Positions 1-8,591 of a DNA stretch of 64,000 nt are shown piece by piece. The stretch's first letter is position 1, and the number at the start of each line of letters is the position of its first letter. A model generated the notes under the pieces. That model saw only the letters and a program-made list of their open reading frames with translations. It did no database searches and had not been told where the DNA came from. The stretch is from Bog-756 sp963812885 (GTDB lineage Bacteria; Actinomycetota; Acidimicrobiia; Acidimicrobiales; RAAP-2): contig CAWEWZ010000012.1 of assembly GCA_963812885.1 (NCBI GenBank), positions 182,662-246,661 of the forward strand, given 5' to 3'. Both the position numbers and the translations under genes were made by a program.

Positions 1-534
1 GCAGCGCATGTAGTAGGACACGCCGGCGTAGGTGATCTGAAGTGATTGTCCGGTCTTGAGCGGGACAGAGACGTTGACCGGTCTTTGGAATTGCTTTCCC
101 CCGACCGTGACTGGCTTCGATCCTGTGGTCACGACCTTCGTACTCGAATGGCCCGCGCATCGAATCGCGTAATAGTGAATCTTGGAGTTGAATGAAGGGA
201 CGATCTGAGGGTTGGTCGAGATCGAAAAGGCCTGTACGGCAGCCCCCGCCGCGGCATCGGTCGACAGCAGGGGGACGAATGCGAGACCGAGCACGGCCAA
301 TGCCGACGTGAGTAGTGCGAGCAGGCGACCCCGAACCGGCCGCCGAGCGACGATGCATCGAGGCGACCGGATTGGATGAGCCGAATCCTCAGGACTTGTT
401 CTGGAACATTCTTTGACAACCCCCTCGCTAGCGTGGCGCCGATCCCACGTTCCTGGAAAATATAGCTGAGTCGACGCCTGCGCGCCCGGAAGAGACTTTT
501 CAGCTTCAACATTGTCTTCGACCCCATCGAACAT
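1..534 (-). CDS. Exported protein, N-terminal part, cut by the window edge
   Basis: An open frame of 178 codons starts at an ATG at 534 and runs off the left edge without a stop. Residues 71-90 form a hydrophobic segment (LLALLTSALAVLGLAFVPLL) followed by an Ala-rich stretch, so the protein is exported or anchored by one segment. After it comes a beta-type region with YYAIRC and YYMRC. This resembles the N-terminus of actinobacterial arylsulfotransferase-like proteins, but the catalytic part lies outside the window, so that name is only a guess. The 65 residues before the hydrophobic segment are unusually long for a signal peptide n-region; the true start may be internal or an indel may be present. 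It lies downstream of, and on the same strand as, the beta-propeller gene. Confidence 0.6.
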   Translation of the reverse strand, partial: MFDGVEDNVEAEKSLPGAQASTQLYFPGTWDRRHASEGVVKECSRTSPEDSAHPIRSPRCIVARRPVRGRLLALLTSALAVLGLAFVPLLSTDAAAGAAVQAFSISTNPQIVPSFNSKIHYYAIRCAGHSSTKVVTTGSKPVTVGGKQFQRPVNVSVPLKTGQSLQITYAGVSYYMRC

Positions 535-620
535 TGGGGCGAAGCAGCCTCCTCTGCCCCACTTCAACGTTCGGCGAGAGCCAATCCGTTACGGGATTGT
601 CTCTCGACGCTTCCCGACAA

Positions 621-638
621 GTTGAGAAACCACTCAAC
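621..638. terminator. Short hairpin after the beta-propeller gene
   Basis: GTTGAG-AAACCA-CTCAAC is a perfect 6-bp stem with a 6-base loop. It lies about 115 bases past the propeller gene's stop and about 90 bases before the next start on the same strand. It has no T tract, so it could equally be an operator for the downstream gene. Confidence 0.25.
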
Positions 639-754
639 GTGACTGGTTAGAGACTAAACGTGAGCGATTTCATTGTGTCATTCCAATAGCGCTCTTCGCA
701 CTCCGTTGCCATTCGGTGTGACTGGTGAGAAGGAAGCCTGTTCGGAGGCCGGAT

Positions 755-3700
755 TCACGCCGCAGGCGACCCCGGCACTGTCCAACACTGGACCGTTCCG
801 TCCTTGCCGGTCACGAACACCTCGCCGTTGACAATGGTGGGAGACGAGGACAGTGCGGTCGGGACACTGGTGGACCAGGCGTGCGGGGCTCCGGTCAGGG
901 TCCGGGCCCCCTCGACGTCACCGTTGGCCAGTTCGGATACGGTGAAGTCCAGGGTGCTAGCCGTCCCTTCGATCGTGTCCGGTTGCGCGATCTCGCTCTG
1001 GAGTACCCCCGATGCCCCGGACAGGAGGAGCAGCGAGTTTCCCGAGGGCACGACCAGCGTTGGGAACTTGGTCGCGGCAAAGCTTGCCTTGAGCGAAGCG
1101 GAAGCAATGATCGGGTGACCGGTCGCGTATTTCCAGCGGAGGTGACCTGTGCCTTCATTGAGCGCGTATTCGTTGCCGTTGTGGGAACCGACATAGACGG
1201 TTCCGGCAAGCACGATCGGAGAAGCGGTGACCGGGCTAGCAGTGTCGTATACCCAGCCGGCGGCCCCATTTCCGATGGCGAACGCTCGGATCGCCCCGCT
1301 GGCGTCGCCCACCACCACGATACCGGCGCCGGTGTCCACCGCGGGGGAGCCTTTGACCGCGCCGCCCGCCTTGGCTCGCCAGAGCACCTTGCCCGTCGAA
1401 CCTGTCAGCGCATAGACATCGCCACTGTCATCACCGACGTAGAGGTTCGCTCCAGCAGCGGCGGGCGACGATTCGATGGCGCCCCTTGTCAGAGTGGTCC
1501 AGACCTCCTTGCCGGTCGACGCGTTCAGCGCATAGAGGCGCTGATTCACCGAGCCGACGATGACGAGACCATGGACGACGGCCGGGGTGGTGTCTATTTT
1601 GGACGTACCCGATACATTCCTTGACCACTTCTCCAGACCGGTCCGAACGTTGATGGCGTAGACCACCCCTCGGGAGTCGGCCACGTAGGCCACTCCATCC
1701 ACCACGTCGGTTGACCCGGAAATGGTCGAACCGACATTGAAGCTCCAGGCTGGAGCCATGTAGTCGGGCGCATAGAGCGAGAGGTGGCGCAGGATGGCGG
1801 CGTCGTCGGGTTCGGTGTTCGAATGGGTGGGATCTTCGCCGAACTGGCTCCATGCATTGGTCACGTACACCGAGGTACTTGTCACCGGCTTCCCCGAGGT
1901 CTTTGCGCTGACTACCAGCGTCTGTGGACCGAACGTGTCCGTGCCTGGGACGGTCAACTGTCTCGCAGCAAGCAGGCCGCTCGAGGTCGCCGTCGCCGTT
2001 CCGACGGCCAGACCGTTCAAGGCGAAGGTCAGCGCCTCCCCGTGGCCGAAACCGTGGCCGCTCACCTGAAGCTTTCCGTCCATCGCTACCCAGCGGCTCG
2101 CCACAGTGACTACCGGTGAGGATGACTTCGGCAGGATGGTGAAGGAGTCGCGGGACGAGGTGGGCAGCGATTGCTCGGCCGAGATGTCGGCTACGCCGTT
2201 GCTGCCGACCGCGCTGGCGTACGCGACCAGGCCCTCCCCGGCGTTGGTGGTGGGCACCGTCATCGACCAGTCGGTACTGGGACTGCCGGGCGCACTGAGC
2301 GTTGCGCTGTTGGGGTAGGGCTCGGCTGTCCAGGTCCCACTGGCCGAGTCCCACCATTTCCCTCCGCCACCATTTTCTTGAACAGCGACGTCCACGGCCC
2401 GATGGACGAGGCGGAAGTCGCGGTCCCGGAGACGGTGAGGGCCCCACCCGGATTGGCGATGATCGAGGAGGGTGGAGGTGAGGTCACGGCCGTACTGGGC
2501 GCGGGGGGATTGCCTCCGCCGGGGGCGAAATCGTACAGGAAGCCGTCGGCCCCGGCCTCGATCAAGTTGCCGTCCGTCTCGGCCACCCCTCCGGCGATGT
2601 ACGAACCTGTCTGGTAGCTGTAGAGCTGGGCCCCTGTCGCCAGCGAGAGCACGCGGAACGTGCCGTCGAGGTCTCCGTAGGCCACGATCTGACCGCCGGG
2701 GGGACCCACGACGGCCACCGAACCGTCGGTGCGCACACTCGAACCCGCCGAGGACTGCCAGATCAGGGCACCGGTCACGGCATTCAGGCAGATGACGCCT
2801 CCCCCGTCGCCGAACACCAGGTTGGTCCCCGAGAGGGCCGCCGTGGAGAGGGACGGGGACCCGAAGTCGTAGCGCCATATGAGGCCCCCGGTGGTCAGAT
2901 CGACGGCAAAGACATATCCCAGCTTGCTCATGCCGTAGGCGACGCCGTCAGCAAACCCGTTGACGCCCGGGGCCGACACCGTGATGCCGGCACCGACGTC
3001 GTAGTCACCCTGGCTGATGACGGTGGAGAACCGCCAGACCAGTGCCCCCGTCACGGCGTCGATGGCATAGAGCGAAGAATCATCATCGGCGGTGCCGAAG
3101 AGCACCAGCGGTTCGCCGGTGGCGTCCACGGCGTAGCTGATGAGATCCCAGACGCCGCTGTATTCGGGACCAGGAATCGGGCTCGACGTGAAATCGACAT
3201 GGCATGACGCCTCGTCGATGGCCACCACCGAGCCATCTGCCTTTCCGGAGTCCATTCCGCCGATATAGAGGGTCGGCTTGCCGCCCGGCGGGGTGGCAAG
3301 GGTCGGCGACGAGTACAGCGGCGTGGGCAAGGCGGACGAGGCCGAGCACTGGGTGGCACCGGTGGCCGCATCGAGTTTGTAGACACGGCCGCTGTCTTGC
3401 GGAGCCACCCACACGTAGTTCCCTTCGGCGAGCGGTGTGCTCGTGATGTAGCCACCCAGGTCGACAGACCAGACCGGTAACCCGGTAGCCTGGTCGTAGG
3501 CGGTTATCAAGCCCGCGGTGGTGGCCACATAGACGAGGGTTTCGCCCAAGGTGCTGTTGTAGGCAACGACGGGCGAGCTCAGGACCTCGGAGCCAACATT
3601 GGTCATCCACCGCACGCCAAGATTTGCTGCGTCGGAGGTATTCAACGAAGGGTCCGCTGAGACTCCGGTGAGCGACGAATTCTGAGCCGCCTCGGGCCAC

Positions 3701-3822
3701 GCGTAGGTCGGAGGCGTTCCCGCGGCAGCCGATTTGGTGCCGACGACTATCCCTAACAGCCCGACTGCGACGATGATTGCCAACCCGAGTATGCCCAGTC
3801 GACGAAAGCCCTGGTTGGTCAT
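755..3822 (-). CDS. Secreted PQQ-like double beta-propeller protein (one frameshift)
   Basis: The protein is exported: it starts MTNQGFRR with a hydrophobic core to about residue 35, and a GAGG Shine-Dalgarno precedes the ATG. About residues 40-435 are PQQ-type propeller repeats with the usual W-x-x-D/G blade ends, for example LVWRFSTVISQGDYDVGAG. About 440-660 hold Ig/IPT-like domains (GGALTVSGTA, LQVSGHGFGHGEALTF). About 670-1015 are a second PQQ-like propeller (VYVGSHNGNEYAL, LRWKYATGHP). Two frames are joined at 2398-2400, where a CCC run looks one base short; adding a base gives 1,022 residues with no other break. The propellers lack a recognisable enzyme domain, so PQQ binding is not shown; a BamB-like or adhesin-like structural role is as likely. 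Confidence 0.8.
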
Positions 3823-4046
3823 AACGCCCTCATTCCCCTTGAACCCGGGACAAGGCTAGTTCACAGGCAAGGTGGCGCGTCACGTCGGTACTTTGACCCA
3901 GTGTCCCCCTCACGCACTGGCTCCGGGTGCCAGCGGAAGGTCCGTGCACTGGTCAGAATCCGAGGCCGAGTCTCGGTCTGCGGGCGATACTCATCTGCGG
4001 GCGACGTGATCCACATGAACTCGCTCTGGTACGACGGCGATGGAGG

Positions 4047-4070
4047 GACGACCACCACATCGATCTTCAG
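4047..4070 (+). repeat. IS256 left terminal inverted repeat
   Basis: Begins GACGACCACCACATCGATCT. It matches the reverse complement of 5357-5380 except at three of 24 positions. It ends 9 bases before the transposase stop. Confidence 0.8.
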
Positions 4071-4078
4071 TTGTAGTT

Positions 4079-5323
4079 CTAACTGACGTCGGCGAGTTCC
4101 GCCAGGTTCACCTCCTCACTGGTTCCTTCCATGACCCGGAGCCGGGCTTTGGCCAGGGACTCGATGCCCATGTAGCGGCGGGCGACAGCCCACTCGTCGT
4201 GCTGTTCGGCGAGCACGGCCCCGACCAGTCGGATGACGGCGGCGCGGTTGGGGAAGATGCCGACCACGTCGGTGCGCCGGCGGATCTCCCGGTTGAGCCG
4301 CTCCTGGGGGTTGTTGGACCAGATCTGCCGCCAGTGCTCCTTCGGGAACGAGGCGAAGGCCAGGATGTCGGCTTCTGCCTCGACAAGCATGCTGGCGGCG
4401 TCAGGGAAGCGCTCGGCGAGCTGCTCGACCACCCGGCCGTGCTGGGCGTGGACCTGTTCGGCGTCGGGCTGGTCGAAGATCGACCGGACGAGGGTAGCCA
4501 CCATGGACTGGGCGGTCTTCGGCACCCGGGTGAGCAGGTTGCTGCACGAAGTGGACCCGACAGCGCTGCCAGGCAGGCTCCGGGAAGCACCGAGGCGATG
4601 GCGTCGACCAGGCCCTGGTGGGCGTCGGAGACGACCAGGGCCACCCCGGACAGCCCTCGGGCCACCAGGCCCCGGAGGAAGGCGGTCCAGCCGGCCCCGT
4701 CCTCGGTGGTGATGAGGTCGACCCCGAGGATCTCCCGGTGGCCGTCGGCGTTCACCCCGGTGGCCACCACCACGGCCACGTTCACGATCCGGCCGTCCTC
4801 TCGGACCTTCTGGGTCAGGGCGTCGACCCAGATGTAGGTGTAGGGCCCGGCGTCGAGGGGCCGGTTGCGGAAGGCCGCCACCGTCTCGTCCAGGGACTTG
4901 GCCAGCTCGGAGACCTGGGACTTGGAGATGCCGGTCGATCCCCATGGACTTGACCACATCGTCGACCCGGCGGGTCGAGACCCCTTCGACGTAGCACTGG
5001 GCGACCACGGCCACCAGGGCCCGTTCGGCCCGCCGCCGGGGCTCGATCAGCCAGTCCGGGAAGTAGCTGCCGCAGCGCAGCTTCGGGATGGCCAGGTCGA
5101 TCGTGCCGGCCCTGGTGTCCCAGCGTCGGGATCGGTAGCCGTTCCTCGAGTTCACCCGGTCAGGAGTGACCTCGCCATACTCGGCGTTGCACAGCCCGCA
5201 GGCCTCGGCCGACATGAGGGCCTCGGCGAAGCTCTGGACCATGGATCGCAGCAGGTCAGGGTCGGCCTCGGCGAGATACTTGCGCAGCAACTCGGCCGCG
5301 CCCATCGTGTTGGTGACTTCCAC
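4079..5323 (-). CDS. IS256 (mutator-type) transposase, three frameshifts
   Basis: DDE transposase that cuts and joins the element's ends. The N-terminal part (MGAAELLRKYLAEADPDLLR, NGYRSRRWDTRAGTIDLAIP) is typical of IS256. Catalytic regions follow in order: first Asp in YTYIWVDALT, second Asp in VVSDAHQGL, and Glu in SNNPQERLNREIRRR. Three single extra bases, near 4541, 4574 and 4933, break the frame, and because there are exactly three the two outer parts are in the same frame. Removing them gives 413 residues, full length for the family. If the extra bases are real the gene is dead; given the same pattern in essential genes here, sequence error is more likely. Confidence 0.85.
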   Translation of the reverse strand: MEVTNTMGAAELLRKYLAEADPDLLRSMVQSFAEALMSAEACGLCNAEYGEVTPDRVNSRNGYRSRRWDTRAGTIDLAIPKLRCGSYFPDWLIEPRRRAERALVAVVAQCYVEGVSTRRVDDVVKSMGIDRHLQVPGLRAGQVPGRDGGGLPQPAPRRRALHLHLGRRPDPEGPRGRPDRERGRGGGHRGERRRPPGDPRGRPHHHRGRGRLDRLPPGPGGPRAVRGGPGRLRRPPGPGRRHRLGASRSLPGSAVGSTSCSNLLTRVPKTAQSMVATLVRSIFDQPDAEQVHAQHGRVVEQLAERFPDAASMLVEAEADILAFASFPKEHWRQIWSNNPQERLNREIRRRTDVVGIFPNRAAVIRLVGAVLAEQHDEWAVARRYMGIESLAKARLRVMEGTSEEVNLAELADVS

Positions 5324-5356
5324 CGCATCTTCTCCTTCGTGTTCTTTGGACGGAAC

Positions 5357-5380
5357 TTGAAGATTGATGCGGTGGTCGTC
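5357..5380 (-). repeat. IS256 right terminal inverted repeat
   Basis: Its reverse complement begins GACGACCACCGCATCAATCT, pairing with the left end at 4047-4070. It lies 33 bases upstream of the transposase start, where the element's own promoter would be. Confidence 0.8.
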
Positions 5381-6082
5381 GCGTCAGGGGGATGGTTGGC
5401 TCAAAACTGAGCTCACCAGGGCCCGAGGCGTACACCACGTGTGTGGACGTGAACCAGGGCGGGAGGGTGGTGCGTTGTACCGAACCCGCTGAGTATCGGT
5501 GGACTGCAGTCGCAGGATGGGGTCGAGCTGCGTCGACCAAGTATGACGATGGAGCCGGTTGGATGTGGAGATCGGGTGCAGAGGCCTGGATGTCGCATCG
5601 GTCTCACAGGAGGACCGGGCCGATTTCAGACCTGCTTCAACGATCGCAGCGATCAAGCAAAACCAGACAACGAAGGTCGCAAGGCCAAGCGAGCGAGGTG
5701 AGTACATCCAAATGGTTCGACGAACTGAGACACGAGCGTTCACCGAAGGATCCGAACGGGTTCCAGCCAGTTGCTGGAAATTTCCCTTCACGGTCGACAA
5801 TAGCGTCCCCCAAGAGGCTCCTACCGAGCCGAACTCGACGAAGCAACGGTCCCGGCAATGAGGCAGGGGATGAATGCGATGGTTGCGCCTCTTCACCTCT
5901 GAGTGCGAATGGCATCTGATTTGGGTGGTCCGTGACGTCTTAGGGTGTTTGGACGCCTGACCGCCACCGAAGCCGACCGCGGCGGGTCGACGTGAAGCCG
6001 TCGGAGTGCTGCCAACGCGCTTCCGAGGCCCCGGCAGGGCGAGACGCCACAGGTCGGGTGTCGGAAGATTCGGGTCAGACGG
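5381..6082. other. Gene-poor stretch between the IS and the acyltransferase
   Basis: About 700 bases carry only overlapping open frames on both strands. None shows a convincing family, ribosome binding site or coding bias. One minus-strand frame near 5640-5700 reads a hydrophobic stretch (FVVWFCLIAAIVEAGL), which could be the relic of a membrane protein damaged near the IS. No gene is called. Confidence 0.4.
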
Positions 6083-8224
6083 TTAGGAATTGGGCAGACC
6101 AAGGGACTTCGCGAGAACACCTTCAAGAAAGAGCGAATACCCCACCGTTACATGATCGTCCCAATAAATCTCATCATTCCCAATCACCGGGCTGCAGGTT
6201 TTGGCGCAGAACCAAGGGAGAACGTCGACATAGGTCGCACCCTCACGTTCTGTCGCGTGTTTCTCCGCCTCATTAAATTGGGTGAAGGCGGGTTTCGGTG
6301 GTAAGGAACAAGCCTGGACGTTGTCTGTGTGGAGGGCTAGGCAGTTGGGTCCACTGGTCAAGGGTACCGCCAGGTTTCCAATGACAACCTGCCGGGTCTT
6401 GGGCGTCGACAACTCCGAAAGCGTGTAGGCAAGGGATCGTTGCCACTGCTGGGCGGTGTACTCGCTTCCGCCCGGTCTGGCATATCTCTCATTCTGCGAG
6501 ACGATAAGAAGCTCAGGGCCGATCAGTTTGATTCGGCCGACGACGTAATGGTGCCATTCGTCGCAAGCCGTCACGCGGGAGCCCTCGAAATCAGCGACGG
6601 AGACGAGCGAGGCGGGACAGCCATTCTTGAAAAGGATCACGAGCCTCCACCGATCGCGGGTTGCAATTCCATCCAGGGCTTGGAACCACATTCCGGCGTG
6701 CGAATCGCCGTAGAGAACCATCGTGCGGCTCGCGTTGAGGTCGCCGAATGTGCAGGCCGGCACGGTGGTCTGGGATGGCTGGGGCGAACAACTGCCGAAG
6801 AACTCCCCGGGAGCGACGTGGGCCTTCGGGTTGGACACCATCGCTTTCAGGGATGGGTTCAGATTCGACGGCAAGTCCTTGATGTGGCCGGAGGCTGCGA
6901 CAGCGGCCAAGACGGTGCTGAGTGGGACGTTGGGACCTTTGGCGAGTCCAAGCACTGGTCTGTTAGTGCCGGATTCCGGTCCGGTACCGACCGCGAGATT
7001 GGCTTCGATGGTGATAGAGGCGAGTGTCACTGCAACCAGTCCGACGCCGAGGGCGATGCTCGACCATCGGATCCGTAAGAGCCATTTGGCGTGACGCACG
7101 GGGTTCTCGACGAGGCCGTAGGTGACCAGAGAGGCGATGAGGGCCACCACGGCCCACCCCAGGTTGTCCTTGACCGAGAGGCTCGTCTTGCCCGCATACT
7201 CTGCGGCGATGATCAAGATGGGCCAATGCCACAGATAGAGCGAGTAGGAGAGTCTTCCCAACCAGCGAAACGGCGAGAGACGCAAGAGTGCCTCGACACC
7301 GAAGGCCTGGGCGTTCATGCCGCCGGCAATGATCAGCGCCGCTCCGATCACGGGGATGGCGACCAGCGAGCCGGGGTAGGCGGTCCCGGAGGTGAAGGTG
7401 CAGGCGGCAAGGGCGATGGCCCCAAGACCGAGCCAGGTTGCACAGGCGGCCAGGCTCCTCGGCACCGTCAGGAGCCATGGCGTGCACACGGCAACGAGTG
7501 CGCCGAGGGCCAACTCCCATGCCCGGGTGAAGGGTGAGAAGTAGGCGTCGATCGGATTGTGGTGAGTCTGGACGACCGAGTAGGCAAAGGAGACGGCGAT
7601 GACCACGATGAGGCAGACGGTCAGACGCAACCGAAACGAGAGCACCCTGGCTCCGGCCACCAGCAGGAACAATGTGGGATAGACCACGTAGAACTGCTCT
7701 TCCACGGCGAGGGACCAGAAGTTCTGGAGGGGCGACGGGGGTTGCTGCGAGGTCAGATAGTTCGTCCCGGTGGCAATGAAATGGAAGTTGGCCAGGAAGA
7801 CGGCCGCCCACCGTCCGTCGGTGGCGGTCGGGATACCCCCGGCGACGCCGAGGAACCAGTAGGCCGATCCGACCGTAACGATGATCACCACTGTCGCTGC
7901 TGGGATGATCCGGCGACAGCGCCGGCCGTAGAACGAGACAAGAGAGATCCGCCCCGATGAAACCCGTTCCCGCAACAAGACGCCGGTGATGACGAAACCG
8001 GAGATCACAAAGAACACATCCACTCCGACATAGCCGCCGGACAGTGCCGGTACGCCGGCGTGGAAGAGCACCACGAGGAGAATGGCCACCGCCCGGAGGC
8101 CCTCGACATCAGGCCGGAATCTGCGATCCCCGGGAGCAGTGCCGGACTCGTCGACCGATGGCAGCACCCGCTCGCCTGGCGGCTCCAACGTCGATTTGTG
8201 AGACCCCACTACTACCTCTGACAC
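6083..8224 (-). CDS. OafA/YrhL-type membrane O-acyltransferase with SGNH domain
   Basis: Integral membrane acyltransferase that moves acyl groups, usually acetyl, to envelope sugars. After a 35-residue cytoplasmic tail, residues 36-430 form the acyltransferase-3 domain of about ten membrane segments: RPDVEGLRAVAILLVVLFH with the catalytic His, GGYVGVDVFFVISGFVITG, and SLAVEEQFYVVYP. The last 270 residues are an outer SGNH hydrolase-like domain with YGDSHAGMWF (Ser) and YWDDHVT (Asp-His). The frame is unbroken at 713 residues, normal for this fusion. A paralogue with the same layout sits at the right edge of the window. No polysaccharide biosynthesis genes flank it, so the target is unknown. 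Confidence 0.9.
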   Translation of the reverse strand: MSEVVVGSHKSTLEPPGERVLPSVDESGTAPGDRRFRPDVEGLRAVAILLVVLFHAGVPALSGGYVGVDVFFVISGFVITGVLLRERVSSGRISLVSFYGRRCRRIIPAATVVIIVTVGSAYWFLGVAGGIPTATDGRWAAVFLANFHFIATGTNYLTSQQPPSPLQNFWSLAVEEQFYVVYPTLFLLVAGARVLSFRLRLTVCLIVVIAVSFAYSVVQTHHNPIDAYFSPFTRAWELALGALVAVCTPWLLTVPRSLAACATWLGLGAIALAACTFTSGTAYPGSLVAIPVIGAALIIAGGMNAQAFGVEALLRLSPFRWLGRLSYSLYLWHWPILIIAAEYAGKTSLSVKDNLGWAVVALIASLVTYGLVENPVRHAKWLLRIRWSSIALGVGLVAVTLASITIEANLAVGTGPESGTNRPVLGLAKGPNVPLSTVLAAVAASGHIKDLPSNLNPSLKAMVSNPKAHVAPGEFFGSCSPQPSQTTVPACTFGDLNASRTMVLYGDSHAGMWFQALDGIATRDRWRLVILFKNGCPASLVSVADFEGSRVTACDEWHHYVVGRIKLIGPELLIVSQNERYARPGGSEYTAQQWQRSLAYTLSELSTPKTRQVVIGNLAVPLTSGPNCLALHTDNVQACSLPPKPAFTQFNEAEKHATEREGATYVDVLPWFCAKTCSPVIGNDEIYWDDHVTVGYSLFLEGVLAKSLGLPNS

Positions 8225-8591
8225 ATCCTCCCTCTTCCCTCACGGCCAGCAGGGATCGGTCCCCGACAGTTTGAGGATAATCTCCACCCACCGGTGGGCC
8301 ACGTCGGTGTTGGTTGGCCGATGAGCCGGCCGATCGGTCTCGGTGGCACTGGGCTCGCCTGGCTTCACTGCCCAAGTGACCTCGGGCCCGGTTGATCAGT
8401 GACTCGCGACGTTCCCGGAACAACATTGCCGTGTCCGAAGACGGTCAGCGTCACAAAGTCGGGGCGGCTTTGGGCGGCAAGACCCGGACCTGATCAACCG
8501 TTGCCACGGGCACGTGATGATTCCCGTGGCCATGGCTCACGACTCTCGTGAGTCGGAGTGTTGTTGGCCGTCCCGACGAGCAGGTCTCCCC
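8225..8591. other. Intergenic region with palindromes
   Basis: This 367-base spacer lies between the start of the acyltransferase gene and the end of the large surface-protein gene. It holds an 11-base palindrome GTTCCCGGAAC at 8411-8421, within about 200 bases upstream of the acyltransferase start, and two hairpins at 8503-8552 described separately. I see no coding sequence. Confidence 0.4.
8503..8552 (-). terminator. Tandem hairpins after the surface-protein gene
   Basis: Two perfect stems lie 40-90 bases past the stop codon. CTCACGA-CTC-TCGTGAG is at 8536-8552, and GCCACGGG with CCCGTGGC is at 8503-8530 (8-bp arms, 12-base loop). Neither has a clear T tract, as is common for actinobacterial terminators. 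Confidence 0.45.

Larger units (their letters stand above)
4047..5380 (-). mobile_element. IS256-family insertion sequence
   Basis: A single transposase gene is bounded by terminal inverted repeats. The outer 23 bases match at 21 positions and begin GACGACCACC at both ends. Length is about 1.33 kb, normal for IS256. The 8 bases flanking each end (GATGGAGG left, GCGTCAGG right) are not an exact duplication, so this copy may be old, may have recombined, or may carry sequence errors at its ends. It sits in the spacer upstream of the propeller gene. Confidence 0.85.

Noticed and set aside
5384..5919. Overlapping frames on both strands next to the IS
   Set aside because: No frame has a family match or start signals; only one short hydrophobic stretch is notable, which is not enough to call a gene.
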